From Caprella mutica (taxonomy: Eukaryota; Arthropoda; Malacostraca; Amphipoda; Caprellidae), in the NCBI GenBank assembly GCA_947561585.1, contig CANNZV010000252.1, forward strand, positions 62,001 through 126,000: a stretch of DNA of 64,000 nucleotides, given 5' to 3'. The position numbers and the translations under genes were made by a program. Within the stretch, counting starts at the first letter, position 1, and every line of letters begins with the position of its first letter. Of the stretch, positions 11,753-21,347 are shown one piece after another. The notes under the pieces were generated by a model, which did no database searches, was not told the DNA's origin, and saw nothing but the letters and a program-made list of their open reading frames with translations.

Positions 11753-12123
11753 ATTGCAATAGTACCGTAAATGATATTGATAGTTTTCTATTTCCTAATA
11801 TTTTTCTTACTCATTTTACTGCATTCCATGTATTTATACTCTTAGAGAATGTGTATTTATTTTATATTGTAAGAAAAGTTTATATTTTTTTATTAAAGTG
11901 TTTTATTTTGTAAGAGAATTTTTATTTATACTGTAAAAGAATGAATGTAATATTTTCTCCTAATTCCCTAGTATGTGACTGTAATCATGCGAAGTGACAA
12001 TCACGTAACTCGATGCTGTATGTATTGCTTTAACTCTAAAGAATGACTGAGATGTTAGAAATGACATGGAACTTATAGATCACGTTACAGGCAATGGTTG
12101 GTATACAGGTAAAGGTAGAGCTT
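11753..12123. other. AT-rich unique sequence
   Basis: No gene recognised. Confidence 0.5.
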
Positions 12124-12368
12124 ACTCTAACTGTTAGCTGTACAGCTTATTTAACTGTAGAGATTACTCTAACTGTAGAGTTGCTACGAAGATTACTCTA
12201 ACTGTAGAGTTGCTACGAAGATTACTCTAACTGTAGAGTAATCTACTCTACAGTTAGAGTAATCTACTCTACAGTTAGAGTAATCTACTCTACAGTTAGA
12301 GTAGATTACTCTACAGTTAGAGTAGATTACTCTACAGTTAGAGTAGATTACTCTACAATTAGAGTAAG
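12124..12368. repeat. Palindromic minisatellite that reverses orientation
   Basis: About 12124-12238 repeats a 29-bp unit with core ATTACTCTAACTGTAGAG. From about 12239 the core is its reverse complement (CTCTACAGTTAGAGTAAT) at a 21-bp period. From about 12300 the spacer between cores is also reversed (AATCT becomes AGATT). Each core carries CTCTA...TAGAG and can fold alone; the junction near 12239 forms a larger palindrome. Confidence 0.85.
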
Positions 12369-12857
12369 TCACTGTAACTTTACTTTACCTCACTCTAACA
12401 GTTCAGGGGGTTTGACTCACTCACTTTACTCACCCCATGACTCATATGAGTTACAGTCACTTTAGTTGTTATTCACTAGGCATGAATTATGAGATTTTAT
12501 CTTTTCTTTGTTTATTCCTCAGAAGAGTTACTTTAAAGGCTTTGTACTTCAATGAGTTGCGTGAGGTATTACTCACAGTTTGGCATAACTAGATATCTTC
12601 TTTTCCCCTATTTAGTTCATTTCGATAGCTTTTACCGGGACTTTGGGTAGGTAAATTAGGTACTTTATAATTGATATATCGTGAGTTATTTCTCTGTTAT
12701 AGTTTAAGAACCTTTTTTCGGATAACACATTTTGTTCATGTAACTTTTTCGATTTTTTTTTTCATTAGTTTTTGAGAAAATGAGATTTAAAGAAATGTTA
12801 ATTTCAAAAGAATAGAAGACTATGACAATGAATTCAAAACCGAAAAAAGGTTTAGAA
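12369..12857. other. AT-rich unique sequence
   Basis: Short words GACTCA and GAGTTAC recur at 12410-12460. No gene is recognised. Confidence 0.45.
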
Positions 12858-12960
12858 TCCAAGTAACTTATAGTAATGACAGAAAATTAAATTAAATACC
12901 ATATCGTGTTTATATGACCGAAGATGTGAAACTGTCCGATAACTGATGACTTACCTTAAT
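12858..12960. mobile_element. Degenerate copy of the GGGTAACTTACG hairpin family
   Basis: The right arm at 12911-12960 (TATATGACCGAAGATGTGAA, then ACTGTCCGATAACTGATGACTTACC) matches the right arm at 38106-38151. A decayed left arm is suggested by CAAGTAACTTATAGTAATGA at 12858. Confidence 0.5.
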
Positions 12961-13281
12961 GCAGTTTCACCCCTATACTGTATATTTCTCTCTGTCTAGT
13001 TGCTTATTAGGTGTATTGTGTGGTTATCATGATGCACTGTGGCAATGCACTCTATAAAATAATAATCAATTTGGATGGAGAGAAGTCCTCCTCAGTTAGA
13101 ATGAGAGTTATTGCAGTTAACTCACTTTGTAGTGACTCATTTGCAGTCTAATGTAGAGTAAATTAAAGGAAGGAAGAGTGGAGTGCAGTCCAATGCACTC
13201 TCTGCACTAAAATACTGTCTTATTTCTTTGCTCATTTTTCTCAATTCTCTTTTCTTCAGTTCATTCTGTGGTGTCACACCA
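12961..13281. other. Unique sequence
   Basis: No gene recognised. Short words TGCAGT and GTAGAGT recur without a regular period. Confidence 0.4.
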
Positions 13282-13815
13282 TTTATTTACCCCCCGGTCA
13301 CACCGCTCGAACTTTCTTTCTTCACCTTGAGCGGTGAAAAAAATGATCACCTCTCAAAACCGTTCACCAGAAGAACACCGTATACGCTCGGCCACCGCTT
13401 ATGGTTCCTACTACCGCTCAGAAAGCCTCAGCCATGGCCACGGTAACGACCGGTGATTTTTCTCACCGCTCGAGGAACTTCACATATCGACTTTATATCA
13501 AAGATCTGTCAAAATTTTTATCAAAGTGATCCGTGCAGCTCCAAAGTCAAAAGCGGTATGTCGCTAAACCAACTTTAAGCCAACGCCGAACCAACTCCTG
13601 CATACGGAAAACCCAACTCTATCAACGCTCACTACCGTCAAGCCAACGCTATAACAACGCCAGCTTCGGCTGTGTACCGTTATGGCGACATTCCTGTTTT
13701 CGATTGTTTCCCCTTCTGTGCGCGGTGAGGAGTGTGGTTGAAATTTGGTCCCCTCTCTTCACCGTCCAAAGAACGCCTCTACAAAGTTCTGGCGGTGTCG
13801 CAAGGCTTTATTTAC
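13282..13815 (+). mobile_element. Foldback DNA transposon (non-autonomous), 9-bp target duplication
   Basis: The element body 13291-13806 is much GC-richer than its flanks. It starts CCCCCGGTCACACCGCTCGA and ends with the related inverse GGCGGTGTCGCAAGGC. The ends stay complementary for more than 70 bp, with words such as GAACTTT, GCGGTGAA and CCGTTCACC. It is flanked by a perfect direct repeat TTTATTTAC (13282-13290 and 13807-13815), read as the target-site duplication. Nine-base duplications plus long inverted repeats are typical of Mutator-like elements, so a non-autonomous MULE is possible; an 8-bp reading would instead suggest hAT. The interior (13530-13700) repeats CCAACGC/AACGCT words. 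The 87- and 127-codon frames inside show no transposase motif. An inverted relative lies at 15621-16353. Confidence 0.75.
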
Positions 13816-14691
13816 TGAAAACACCTAACCTCAATTTACTTGCTCTTGATACACTAAATGTATTGCAGTGTGGGTCACTTCCACCATATTGCTTATTGCT
13901 ATTTATTTTCATTTAATGTATTGGAAAGAATAAAAATTAATAAGTAAGTTTTTCATTTGTCTCAAATATTAGATGCAATAATTTCCTTCATCACAATTCA
14001 TGTTATTTGCTTTATCTATTTTTCTTTTTTAATGTTTTCATTTTATTAATCCGCATACGCTATCTGTCATTCCGTTTATTATCATTTTGCTCCTGTAGTG
14101 ATAACTGTATTATCATTGAGTCTCCTTCATCACTATACATCACTATACACTATAAATAATACACTATAGAGTACATCACTATCAATCTTGACATACATTC
14201 ATACCTACCTACTCTAAATAAACTATCAAGTTATCTTCATGATTTCAACTAATAACCTTACAAAAGGTTAAATAAGAAGAATTAGGTAGTCTTTTGAAAT
14301 CACTAATTAATTAATATTCGAATAAATCATTTCATAGATAATTGAAATAGTTAACTTTATTAATATGTCATTATAATCGTGACCGGTAATTTGCCCCCCT
14401 GGTAATTTGACATCCGGTAAATTGACCCCGACAGTTGATTCTTGGATTCAATGAAATATTGTGTCAATATTATGTAACCATACTACAAGATTTTAGAATA
14501 AATTTATTAGTTTGTCGGTACCAAAATATTTTCTAGAAGACTCTTCAATTTTTCTTCTTTACTAATGTGCATTTCATTGATTTTTACTGTGGTTATTAAT
14601 GCACGGAGATATTGTGAGGTGACAAATTCAGTATTTTTCACTCTTCACTGGGCATGGAAAATGATGTCCCCTCTTTGGCCCCTGCACACAC
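13816..14691. other. AT-rich unique sequence
   Basis: At 14382-14430 GGTAATTTG/GGTAAATTGACCCC words repeat about three times. No gene is recognised. Confidence 0.45.
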
Positions 14692-14846
14692 TGGCGTCTT
14701 TTTGACGTGCGTCAACTAACGCATGACCCTAAAATAGCCTTAACTCTCTGCTATGTGGGCTAACGTGCGTCTTATGGACGCTCATTGAAAGAGTTAAAAA
14801 CAGGCCATTCTGAACGCAAGAAAAAGACGTTCATGGGGGGGGGGGG
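14692..14846. repeat. Small inverted repeat ending in a 12-G tract
   Basis: GGCGTCTTTTTGACGTGCGT (about 14693) pairs with AACGCAAGAAAAAGACGTTC (about 14814-14833). An internal GTGCGTCTTATGGACGC may be a further arm copy. The G homopolymer 14835-14846 abuts the right arm. Probably a short foldback element. Confidence 0.5.
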
Positions 14847-15620
14847 ACCTTAAACTTCTCTGGCCCCCATATCTGTCCCTCTTGTTTGTTTATTGACTCA
14901 CCGATAAGGTGTAACCCCTCGTGTGAGTTTGTTAACCCTTTAAAAGGGCATATTTTCCTATCCTTGTTTTCCTTTCCTATTTTCCTAACCCCCATCTTCT
15001 TCTCTGTAATATTAATCATTGGTCTTTTTTCACCCTATATACTATATAGGTAACTATATATTTATGGACTAGCATCTGAGTAGCTTTTCTGCATATTTGA
15101 GCATCGCTTGATGAGTTTGATCATTTAATGAAATAGGCTGAGAAATTATAATAACGCAATACATTTCTTCTTTCGATATTTCAATTATTTTTATAAATAA
15201 GTACTTGGTAAATAGAGATAAATGTACTTGTAATAATTACTCGTGATTAGCTATTCAGCCTAATCTGCAGTTTAGTACTTGTAATTGGTTGCCTTGACAA
15301 GTGAGCAAGTGCTGCTAAAAGAGGCTAATGAATTGGTGTTACAGTAGCACCTCACTGTTTTGACGGCAGTTAACCTCCTTAGAAACTATGTTAACTAACT
15401 CATAAATTTCCCGTGGCTCAGCTCTAGCGTCTGAGTGTTTATCTAATTATGTTAATTGTACAGATTGAAGCTCTGTGTTAGAGGGGTGGGATAAGGAATC
15501 TATTGTACTCACCAACACAGTTCTAGTTACCTTTGTCTGGTTAGCTTTCTGTCTGGTGTCACTCCTTTGTTTTCTACCTCTGTCTGGTTTGCTTTCTGTC
15601 TGGTTAGCTTTCTGCCTGGT
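14847..15620. other. Unique sequence
   Basis: Overlapping 62-101-codon frames on both strands have no recognised domain. Near 15536-15622 CTGGTTAGCTTTCTG/CTGGTTTGCTTTCTG words repeat about four times. Confidence 0.45.
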
Positions 15621-16353
15621 TAAGACCGACAGAATCCTCCAGAATTTTGTTGGAGTGTTCCTTGACGGTAAAACGAGTGGGCCGAATTTCGACAACGGTC
15701 GTTATCGCGCACAAAAGAGTAAAAATAGTAAGCATGGGTGTTGCCATAGCGGTATAGGGCTGAAGTTGGCATTGCCATAGCGTTGGCTCGACGCCGTTGG
15801 CTTAGCGATGACGCAAGCGTTGATTGAGTTGCGTTCTACGCTTGCGGGTGTTGGCTTGGCGGTGGTTTGAAATTGGCACCACTAGACGCAAGTTCATGGA
15901 CGTTTAGCCAACGCAGAAATCTTGAACGCTCGTACACCCGCTGTTTCACCAGCTCTGTCCGGGCTGTGATTAAACGTTGCACAAACTTTAGTGGGGCGGT
16001 TGTAAGCGTATTACGCGCAAACACGGGATTATTGGAACGGTGTCGGGTGTTGAAGCAGCAACCCATTGCAGTTATGAACTTTTGTTTTACGTTGGTATGG
16101 AAGTTGCACAACTTCATACTGCCTAGCCAACGCCAGCTTCATCGGTGCACCGCTATGAACCGCTCCTCACCGCTTGCAATATTTTGTGCAGCTCAAAACA
16201 TTCGGAGCGGTAGGAGTGAACATAAGCGGTGACCGAGCGCATACGGCGTTGTCTGAACGGGACCAACTTCTGGTGAACGGTAGCAAGCAGTTATCAATAT
16301 TTTTCGCTGCTTAATGAACGCTTCAGCAAAATTCTTGAGGTGTGAACGGGGCT
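15621..16353 (-). mobile_element. Second foldback element, inverted relative of 13291-13806
   Basis: On the minus strand the element starts GCCCCGTTCACACCTCAAGA and shares ACCGTTCACCAGAAG, then a CCGTATGCGCTCGGTCACCG-type segment and CCTACCGCTC, with the 13.3-kb element in the same order. Its other end (CCAGAATTTTGTTGGAGTGT, then TCCTTGACGGTAAAACGAGTGGGCCGAATTTCG, plus strand) matches the reverse complement of the 13.8-kb end. It is longer (about 730 against 516 bp) with extra GCGTTGGC-rich interior. I found no clear target duplication. Plus (15867-16232) and minus (15836-16117) frames inside have no transposase signature. Confidence 0.7.
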
Positions 16354-16977
16354 TCAGCATCAGTTTCATATCAGTCATTCATTGCATCGAAGATATTTTA
16401 AACCCAAATGAAGTGATTGGTTCCTTTTTATTTTACTAATAAGGGTAAGTTCCAAGTTATCGGTAATAACCTTTCCTAGTTATAAAGAAATTAGTTGTTT
16501 ATCTTTGATCTGAAATGTTGTTAATATATTTTATAGTTTCAAATTCGAATAATAGAAGAAAGGTTCAAATTCCTTTAACTGTTTCTGATCTTTAAAAACT
16601 ATCATTCTTATACACGAACCATTTTCTTGTCTAAATAAGGTGACATTTTAGAATGTATTGAAGACTTTATTTCGTGGAGACCACCTAGTTGCTAATATCT
16701 ATGTACAGTCACACGCACATTAAACTGCCCACCACATATTAAAATAAAACACCAAAACACATAGAAATAGTAATCCCTAATGCCTAACCTTTAGTTATTC
16801 CCTTTCTTTTGTGGTGATGGTGAATAACTCCCTAACTCCCCATTAACTCACTGCATTTTAATCGATTTTCTCACTTTTAAAAGAGGGAACGTCAAATAAC
16901 TTTGAGGACGGATTAAATCTTCGCTTATAAGAGATTACGTGAAATTAAATATTTAAATAGATAATTCGAATGATAAT
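16354..16977. other. AT-rich unique sequence
   Basis: No gene or repeat recognised. Confidence 0.5.
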
Positions 16978-17182
16978 GACCTTGACCTTAGTGTGCGCAT
17001 TGACCTTTACTGCATTTATTACACTCACATTGACCTTTAATGCATTCATCACACTCACATTGACCTTTACTGCATTCATTACACTCACATTGACCTTTAA
17101 TGCATTCATCACACTCACATTGACCTTTAATGCATTCATCACACTCACATTGACCTTTATTGCATTCATCACACTCAGTACA
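16978..17182. repeat. 30-bp minisatellite, about 7 copies
   Basis: The core is CACACTCACATTGACCTTTA followed by ATGCATTCAT. The length is a multiple of three, so frames stay open on both strands as periodic peptides. Confidence 0.95.
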
Positions 17183-17658
17183 TCACACTCAGTGTTTGTT
17201 TACAGTTCAAGTCACTCCATATCACCTCCTCATTCATCTTCTCTCTAATTATAAATAAGACTAATTAATTATTATATTCGAGTGGTAATACACTATTTTT
17301 ACACATTTTATGCTTCATTTATATTAAATAGTAATCGTGTGACTGAATAACTTTACAGGCTTGTAATAGTTTTTAAAAAGGGAAATAAAAGAATAAAGTA
17401 CTTACTCCTCATAAATACAGTTTTCGTTAGCTTTACCCTATCTACAGTGAAGTCACAGTGCAATGACTGCAGAGCAGTGACCTATTAACAGTGACTGCAG
17501 TGCTTGCATCTCACTGTCACTGTAAGAGAGTCACTGCAGGCAGGTGCTACTTTGCCAACTTTTATTTAAGAGACTTTGAAAGAAATTTTAAGTTGCAAAA
17601 TATCACCACAAGTGGTCTAAGTAATTTTATCACATTAAATACATACAGTTCATTAATT
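17183..17658. other. Unique sequence with clustered CAGTGA/TCACTG words
   Basis: At 17446-17540 words such as CAGTGACTGCAG and TCACTGTCACTG recur irregularly on both strands. A 76-codon frame (17491-17721) is unrecognised. Confidence 0.45.
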
Positions 17659-17785
17659 CGGGGTAACTTGCGAGTTATTGGACGGTTACACACAAAAAAG
17701 TATATATTAATTAAAAGATAAATGATGATTAGTTTTACTTTTTTCTCATATGATCTAAGATGTGTAACTGTTCGATAACTTATTT
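17659..17785. mobile_element. GGGTAACTTACG-family hairpin MITE
   Basis: The left arm GGGGTAACTTGCGAGTTATT, then GGACGGTTACACAC (about 17660-17693), pairs with GATCTAAGATGTGTAACTGT, then TCGATAACTTATTT (17752-17785). The AT-rich loop is about 60 nt. The same arms occur at 38031-38152. Confidence 0.65.
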
Positions 17786-18448
17786 CAAATATAGTAGTTG
17801 AAATACTTATTTATCGTGTATTATTGTGACTATGGACTACATATTTCTTGTTATTACTTTGTTATGGCACCAATTGTCCCCTTTAGAAGTTGCCAAGTGT
17901 CGCCACATAGCTCTACATCACCATAATGGTTATTTAATCTCTATGCTTCATAAAAGGTTACTATATAGGTTAATATGGTTAATGTAGAATTATATGGATG
18001 CTGCTTTGAATCTCTCACACTTTCTTTGTGTCATTTTATCTCACTTTAATTTGTTACGTCATTTATTACTCTTATTAATGTAATTACAAATAATTAGATA
18101 ATTTAATGGTTATTCATTTTCTGAGGTATTCCTTTGTTGATAGTAAATTTCGTTATATATTATTAGTCTACTTCTAAACCGATTTTCTTTGACTATTTTT
18201 TAATTTACCATTATTAATTAATTGAGCAAAATAATATAAATTGTGCTGTGAAATCTATTCCACTAGTATTTATTCAAGTATTTAATTTCTATCGAATAAA
18301 TAAAGTTATTTATGGCAAATTGCAAAAAGTGACATGGGGATGGTGTGTAAAAATAGAGGTGTGTGGTTCAGTGGTTAGAATGAGAGTGTAGCTGATTATT
18401 GGGTAAACACTCTACTATCTATGTAGGTCAGGCTAGTGTAGTCTAGAC
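17786..18448. other. AT-rich unique sequence
   Basis: No gene recognised. Confidence 0.5.
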
Positions 18449-18772
18449 TGTTACCTACACCTGCACCTACACCTGCTATTGCCTACACCTGCACCTACAC
18501 CTACTATTGCCTGCACCTGCACCTACTATTGCTTACACCTGCACCTACACCTGCACCTACTATTGCTTACACCTGCACCTACACCTACTGTTGCCTACAC
18601 CTGCACCTACTATTGCTTACACCTGCACCTACACCTACTATTGCCTACACCTATCTACACTTACTGTTACGTACTAATACCTACACCTACTCTTACTTAC
18701 ACCTACTCTTACTTACACGCACTCTTACCTACCCCTACTATTCATACCTACCCCTACCTACACACACCGACT
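18449..18772. repeat. CACCTA/CACCTG-type complex minisatellite
   Basis: Hexamer words CACCTA and CACCTG combine with TATTGC into composite units of about 28-40 bp, degrading after 18650 to TTACCTACCCCTAC-like words. Two plus frames (99 and 81 codons) are purely repeat peptides. Confidence 0.9.
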
Positions 18773-18810
18773 AATTAACACTCTTGTCCCTACAATACAT
18801 CCACATCAAT

Positions 18811-18912
18811 AAGGAGACATGAGAAATAAGTAGCTTAGATTAAATGACATGGTAAATAATCAGCTGTGATTAAATGACATGAGAATTAATCATCTGTGAT
18901 TAAATGATGTAC
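18811..18912. repeat. 30-bp repeat, about 3 copies
   Basis: The core is GACATGAGAATTAATCATCT followed by GTGATTAAAT. The same 30-bp unit recurs at 20216-20298, about 1.3 kb away. Confidence 0.85.
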
Positions 18913-19738
18913 CTGTAGCATATTTGTAGCTAGAAACTCTTCATATCGGACTGTTATTCATTTTTATGTCTCTAAAATTAAGCAGTAGTATTCGATATTC
19001 TCTTCTGCTCCACATGGCTTAATTAATATACATATATTTACATAGAAAGAAGTGGCGAATGTAATTAACTCCATGAAGTTCTTTCTCGGCCACACGGTTT
19101 TCTGGGTTAACCTGTAGAAATAATAGGCCCATCGCATTCATTGAGTTTTGAAATTGTCTTCCCTCTTTGACTTACACTGATGAGAGGGTTAGAAAACAGT
19201 GCAGACCTAGTTTAGAATTAAGGTCTTACTCAGAGTTGAGGGTAAAATGGGAGACAGCCAAAGGGTGGTTTGGGGGCCAGTAGTAAGTGGGAGAAATGAG
19301 GGGAGGACTGTCTTGAGATTGGACACAGGGTAGAGTTTGAAAAGACTCTCTAGCATCCAAAGGGGGAGTTAGACCCAAGACATTATTTCTCACAAAGTGT
19401 CTGAATTGTCTCGCTGTTCACTGGAGTGGTAAATAGTTCACAGGCCTCACTTCCAATGAATGGTGACGTCTTCTCTCACCCCAGCCGTAAACTCCATCGC
19501 AAGACTTAGTGGATGAAGATCTCTTCCTGTTGTTAGTATTTAATGTAAAAATATGCTTAGTTAACGTTATAAATGTACAATATTATTGATTCTTGATCAA
19601 ATGTTGTTAAAGTCTTTATTATCTTACGCAGTGAAGTTCTATATATATTATTAATTGATAATGAACAAACAATAGGTATTTACATTACTACTAATTAATT
19701 AAGGAAATATTCAAGTGAAGAATCCTGATAATAATAAT
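18913..19738. other. Unique sequence, GC-richer part at 19100-19520
   Basis: No open frame or domain. GGCTGGGGTGAGAGAA (minus strand, near 19474-19489) also occurs on the plus strand at about 3299, with some similarity just beyond it. This may be a decayed dispersed repeat. Confidence 0.4.
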
Positions 19739-19850
19739 TAGGGTTGTAACAGTATGCTGTCATAATCATAGATCCTAAAGATATTATAAACGGAGAGGAT
19801 TGAACACTATTCATTCGTTTTGAACTACTGGTATATAGAATTAAGTATAA
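19739..19850 (+). mobile_element. hAT-like MITE fragment, relative of 44556-44734
   Basis: It starts TAGGGTTGTAACAGTATGCT and runs collinear with the 44.5-kb element: CATAGATCC, ATATTATA(A/G)ACGGAGAG, TCGTTTTGAACTACTGGTATATAG. The right inverted arm seen at 44.7 kb is not present, so this copy is partial. Confidence 0.6.
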
Positions 19851-19932
19851 TTAAAAATTTTCTCATCTTAAAACAGATTATTTTAACTCTAATAATAATC
19901 ATTAGGGTGGCAGTTGTCCGGGTGGCAGTTGT

Positions 19933-19946
19933 CCCCCCCCCCCCCC
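19933..19946. repeat. Poly-C tract (14 C)
   Basis: A C homopolymer follows two copies of GGTGGCAGTTGTC. Comparable poly-G tracts lie at 14835-14846, 42813-42824 and 53608-53620. Confidence 0.95.
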
Positions 19947-20040
19947 ACCTGATAGTGGTGGAGACAGCACTCTGAAGAAGTGACTCTATCTTGCACTTCA
20001 TCGTACAGCAACAGTTTCCAATCGACAGAGAATGCATTCT

Positions 20041-20192
20041 TAATTTGACAAGTAACTTAACCAGTAAATTAAACAAAATGATTTTTATCTTTGGACAAAC
20101 TGTAACTACGTGAATAGATAACAGTTCGGAATTGATTGATAGTCACGCTACCAACTGACTGGAAAGAACCTGACTATTGGGAAATATTATGA
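20041..20192 (+). mobile_element. Dispersed repeat block, copy 1
   Basis: It begins TAATTTGACAAGTAAC and aligns along its length, at perhaps 70% by eye, with 45291-45440. Shared words include ATTTGACAAGTAAC, GACAAAC(T/G)GTAACT, TCGGAA and CACACTACCAA-type. In both places it lies downstream of the hAT-like block (300 and 735 bp), so both may belong to one longer element. No coding potential is visible. Confidence 0.55.
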
Positions 20193-20215
20193 ATAAGATG
20201 AGTAAAAGTAACATA

Positions 20216-20298
20216 TAATGACTTGAGAATTAATCATCTGTGATTATATGACATGAGAATTAATCATCTGTGATTATATGACATGAGAATTAATTACC
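20216..20298. repeat. 30-bp repeat, nearly 3 copies (second site)
   Basis: ACATGAGAATTAATCATCTG plus TGATTATATG, nearly the unit found at 18811-18912. Confidence 0.88.
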
Positions 20299-20661
20299 GT
20301 GTCTAATATAGACTTTGTAACTCAAATACTGGTAGCAAACTCCGTGTATTTATTTATCATTTTGTTACATTAGTTTCCTTTCAATAGAAAAGATATTATA
20401 TTAATTGATTAATTAATTATTTGATGTTATTATTATTATAGTAATTATTTTATTAGATATTTAATGAAGGTAATTATTATTTAATGGTGTACCTCATTAG
20501 TACAACTCATTACTATCCAATAATTCTTTTTAATGAATATGTAATCCAAATATTGAAATATTTTGTTAACAAAGGTAATTAATGAATGAATAATTAATGG
20601 AGAACATCTATAGCTTTGACTTCATCCTTTATTAGTGAGCTGAAAAAAGAGTAATGAGAAA
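20299..20661. other. Very AT-rich unique sequence
   Basis: TTAAT/ATTAAT words are common. No gene is recognised. Confidence 0.5.
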
Positions 20662-21347
20662 CATATTAATGAGATTATCATTAATGAGAATTTCATTAAT
20701 ATGATGATAGCTCATTAATGAGTTGATAACACATTAATGAGTAGATATCACATTAATGAGTAGATATCACATTAATGAGTAGGTATCACATTAATGAGTA
20801 GGTATCACATTAATGAGTAGGTATCACATTAATGAGTAGGTATCACATTAATGAGTAGATATCACATTAATGAGTAGATATCACATTAATGAGTAGATAT
20901 CACATTAATGAGTTAGTATCACATTAATGAGTAGGTATCACATTAATGAGTAGGTATCACATTAATGAGTAGATATCACATTAATGAGTAGGTATCACAT
21001 TAATGAGTAGATATCACATTAATGAGTAGGTATCACATTAATGAGTAGGTATCACATTAATGAGTAGGTATCACATTAATGAGTAGGTATCACATTAATG
21101 AGTAGGTATCACATTAATGAGTAGGTATCACATTAATGAGTAGGTATCACATTAATGAGTAGGTTTCACATTAATGAGTAGGTATCACATTAATGAGTAG
21201 GTTTCACATTAATGAGTTGATATACCACATTGATGAGTAGGTATCACATTAATGAGTTGATATCACATTAATGAGTAGGTATCACATTAATGAGTTGATA
21301 TCACATTAATGAGTAGGTATCTCATTAATGAGTTGATACCTCATTAA
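20662..21347. repeat. 19-bp minisatellite, about 34 copies
   Basis: The unit is ATTAATGAGTAGGTATCAC, with GTAGATATC and GTTGATATC variants; GTTGATATC clusters at the right end. The first few copies (20662-20710) are degenerate. The retrotransposon tail joins directly to its right end. Confidence 0.95.

Noticed and set aside
13533..13916. 127-codon plus frame
   Set aside because: Lies mostly in the foldback element and runs past its end; no transposase motif.
15867..16232. 121-codon plus frame and overlapping minus frame
   Set aside because: Inside the second foldback element; no recognisable domain, and open on both strands because of composition.
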